NCBI GenBank assembly: GCA_009617715.1
Contig: VTFK01000126.1
Location: 806,001-870,000 of the forward strand
DNA: 64,000 nt
Direction of reading: 5' to 3'
Origin: Plectrocnemia conspersa
Taxonomy: Eukaryota > Arthropoda > Insecta > Trichoptera > Polycentropodidae
Notes under the pieces: model-generated
Told to the model about the DNA's origin: nothing
The model's database searches: none
What the model saw: only the letters and a program-made list of their open reading frames with translations
Program-made: the position numbers and the translations under genes
Shown: piece after piece, positions 63,026 to 64,000 of the stretch
Numbering within the stretch: position 1 is the stretch's first letter
Layout of the letters: each line of letters starts with the position of its first letter

Positions 63026-64000
63026 TATATATAAAGTTTAAACGCATAAAACACTAAATAATAACACTATTGACAACTAAATGTGTCAATTTAAAGAAAT
63101 TGTTGCCATGGTAAAAAAAATACTGTTTGATTGGTAGTATTGAACATTTTTTTTTTTAAAAATACATAAAGTGAATTAGTATCCCTTTCATCGCGGCTAA
63201 TATTTTTTGCACCGTTTCAAAATTTGTAAATATGTGAAGTTCGGACACCTACTTATGTCATATTTTTTTAATATTATGAAATTCAAGTGATTTACAGGCT
63301 TAAATTATACTAAATAACCATGTTATTAGGCTCAAAAGTTTATGTCACTTTTAGGTGCCAAATAAGTATTGACGATTTTCGTGATGACGTCTATAGCAAC
63401 CCTGTAGAATTCAATAATATTTAGCAATTTCAATAAATTGATAATATTATCATTCAAAATGTCATTAATAAAATTATCTTTTAATATCAATCCATTTTAG
63501 TAATTCACAAAATTAGTAGTTGCCAAACTGTGTTAGAAACTGCTGGAATTTTTTATCGGTACTGTGGGGCTCCAATAATAAAATATATGAGACATTGGAC
63601 GATATATTTTTTCTTTGTTATTAAGCAAGATTTGCTCTGTTTTATACTGTGGGAGCCTAGATTTTTCATGGCCAAAACTTGGCGGCACTTGAGTAGCACT
63701 GGCGTGATAGTTAAATTGATTTAAATCAACGATTTTCTACTGTCGTTCTGCGGACTAAAAAAATTTCGTCACCGAATGAAGATGAAAGCCGTATATTTGC
63801 ATGCATTCTCAGAAATACATATGTACGTGTGCACGTAAATGCCTCATTGTTTTTTATTATCGTCTGCGATAATTAAAGGAAACAATAAATCAATGCAAGC
63901 TCAAGGCTAAAAAAAGGGAAAATATGGAGTTTCTCAGAAATATGATGCATTTAATAAAATAATAAACGTTTTTTCTACGGAAAGTGATTAAACTTTGATG
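63026..64000. other. Region upstream of GUCD1, no gene seen
   Basis: The GUCD1 promoter must lie near 63030-63150. A 64-codon plus-strand frame at 63530-63724 has no recognisable motif. I see no exon that I can assign. Confidence 0.55.

Overview
This window is AT-rich animal DNA with spliced genes, GT-AG introns, long introns packed with transposon debris and no prokaryotic signals. The protein sequences of the conserved genes (Merlin, PEX12, RuvBL2/reptin, GUCD1, TTC28) and the transposon families (Jockey LINE, TIGD1-like pogo, hAT, Tc/mariner, Helitron, tRNA-derived SINEs) point to an insect. A holometabolous insect, possibly a moth or butterfly, is my guess; the order is not proven from the sequence.

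Layout. About 1-9.3 kb holds four exons of a TTC28-like tetratricopeptide gene read on the minus strand; its 3' part runs off the left edge and its start exon was not found. About 9.3-46 kb holds no conserved exon I can recognise. It is intron or intergenic DNA with many decayed mobile elements, separated by patches that are visibly richer in GC. A CpG-rich block with GCGCATGCGC motifs at about 42.4-42.8 kb looks like a promoter and may be the distant 5' end of TTC28. From 46 kb to 63 kb the window is gene dense: Merlin (minus, 12 exons, 611 codons), PEX12 (plus, 7 exons, 334 codons) sharing a 257-bp divergent promoter with Merlin, reptin/RuvBL2 (plus, 10 exons, 468 codons) and GUCD1 (minus, 4 exons, 243 codons). 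For these four genes I joined exons by hand; the splice phases agree and each summed length divides by three. The genes serve unrelated cell functions (Hippo/cortex signalling, peroxisome import, chromatin remodelling) and nothing suggests a shared pathway.

The most informative parts of the accessory DNA are datable transposon events. A 5'-truncated Jockey LINE inserted exactly inside the IQPMDQG motif of an older TIGD1-like transposase, leaving a 12-bp target duplication. Two non-autonomous hAT elements have intact terminal repeats and perfect 8-bp duplications. A 976-bp inverted-repeat element splits a second pogo-like transposase. A foldback family carries a GTAGTGGGAACG hairpin. A tandem array of about 229-bp units lies in a TTC28 intron. 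I saw no CRISPR, operon, phage or convincing novel multi-gene system. One 102-codon minus-strand ORF at 9.8-10.1 kb looks coding and is unrecognised.
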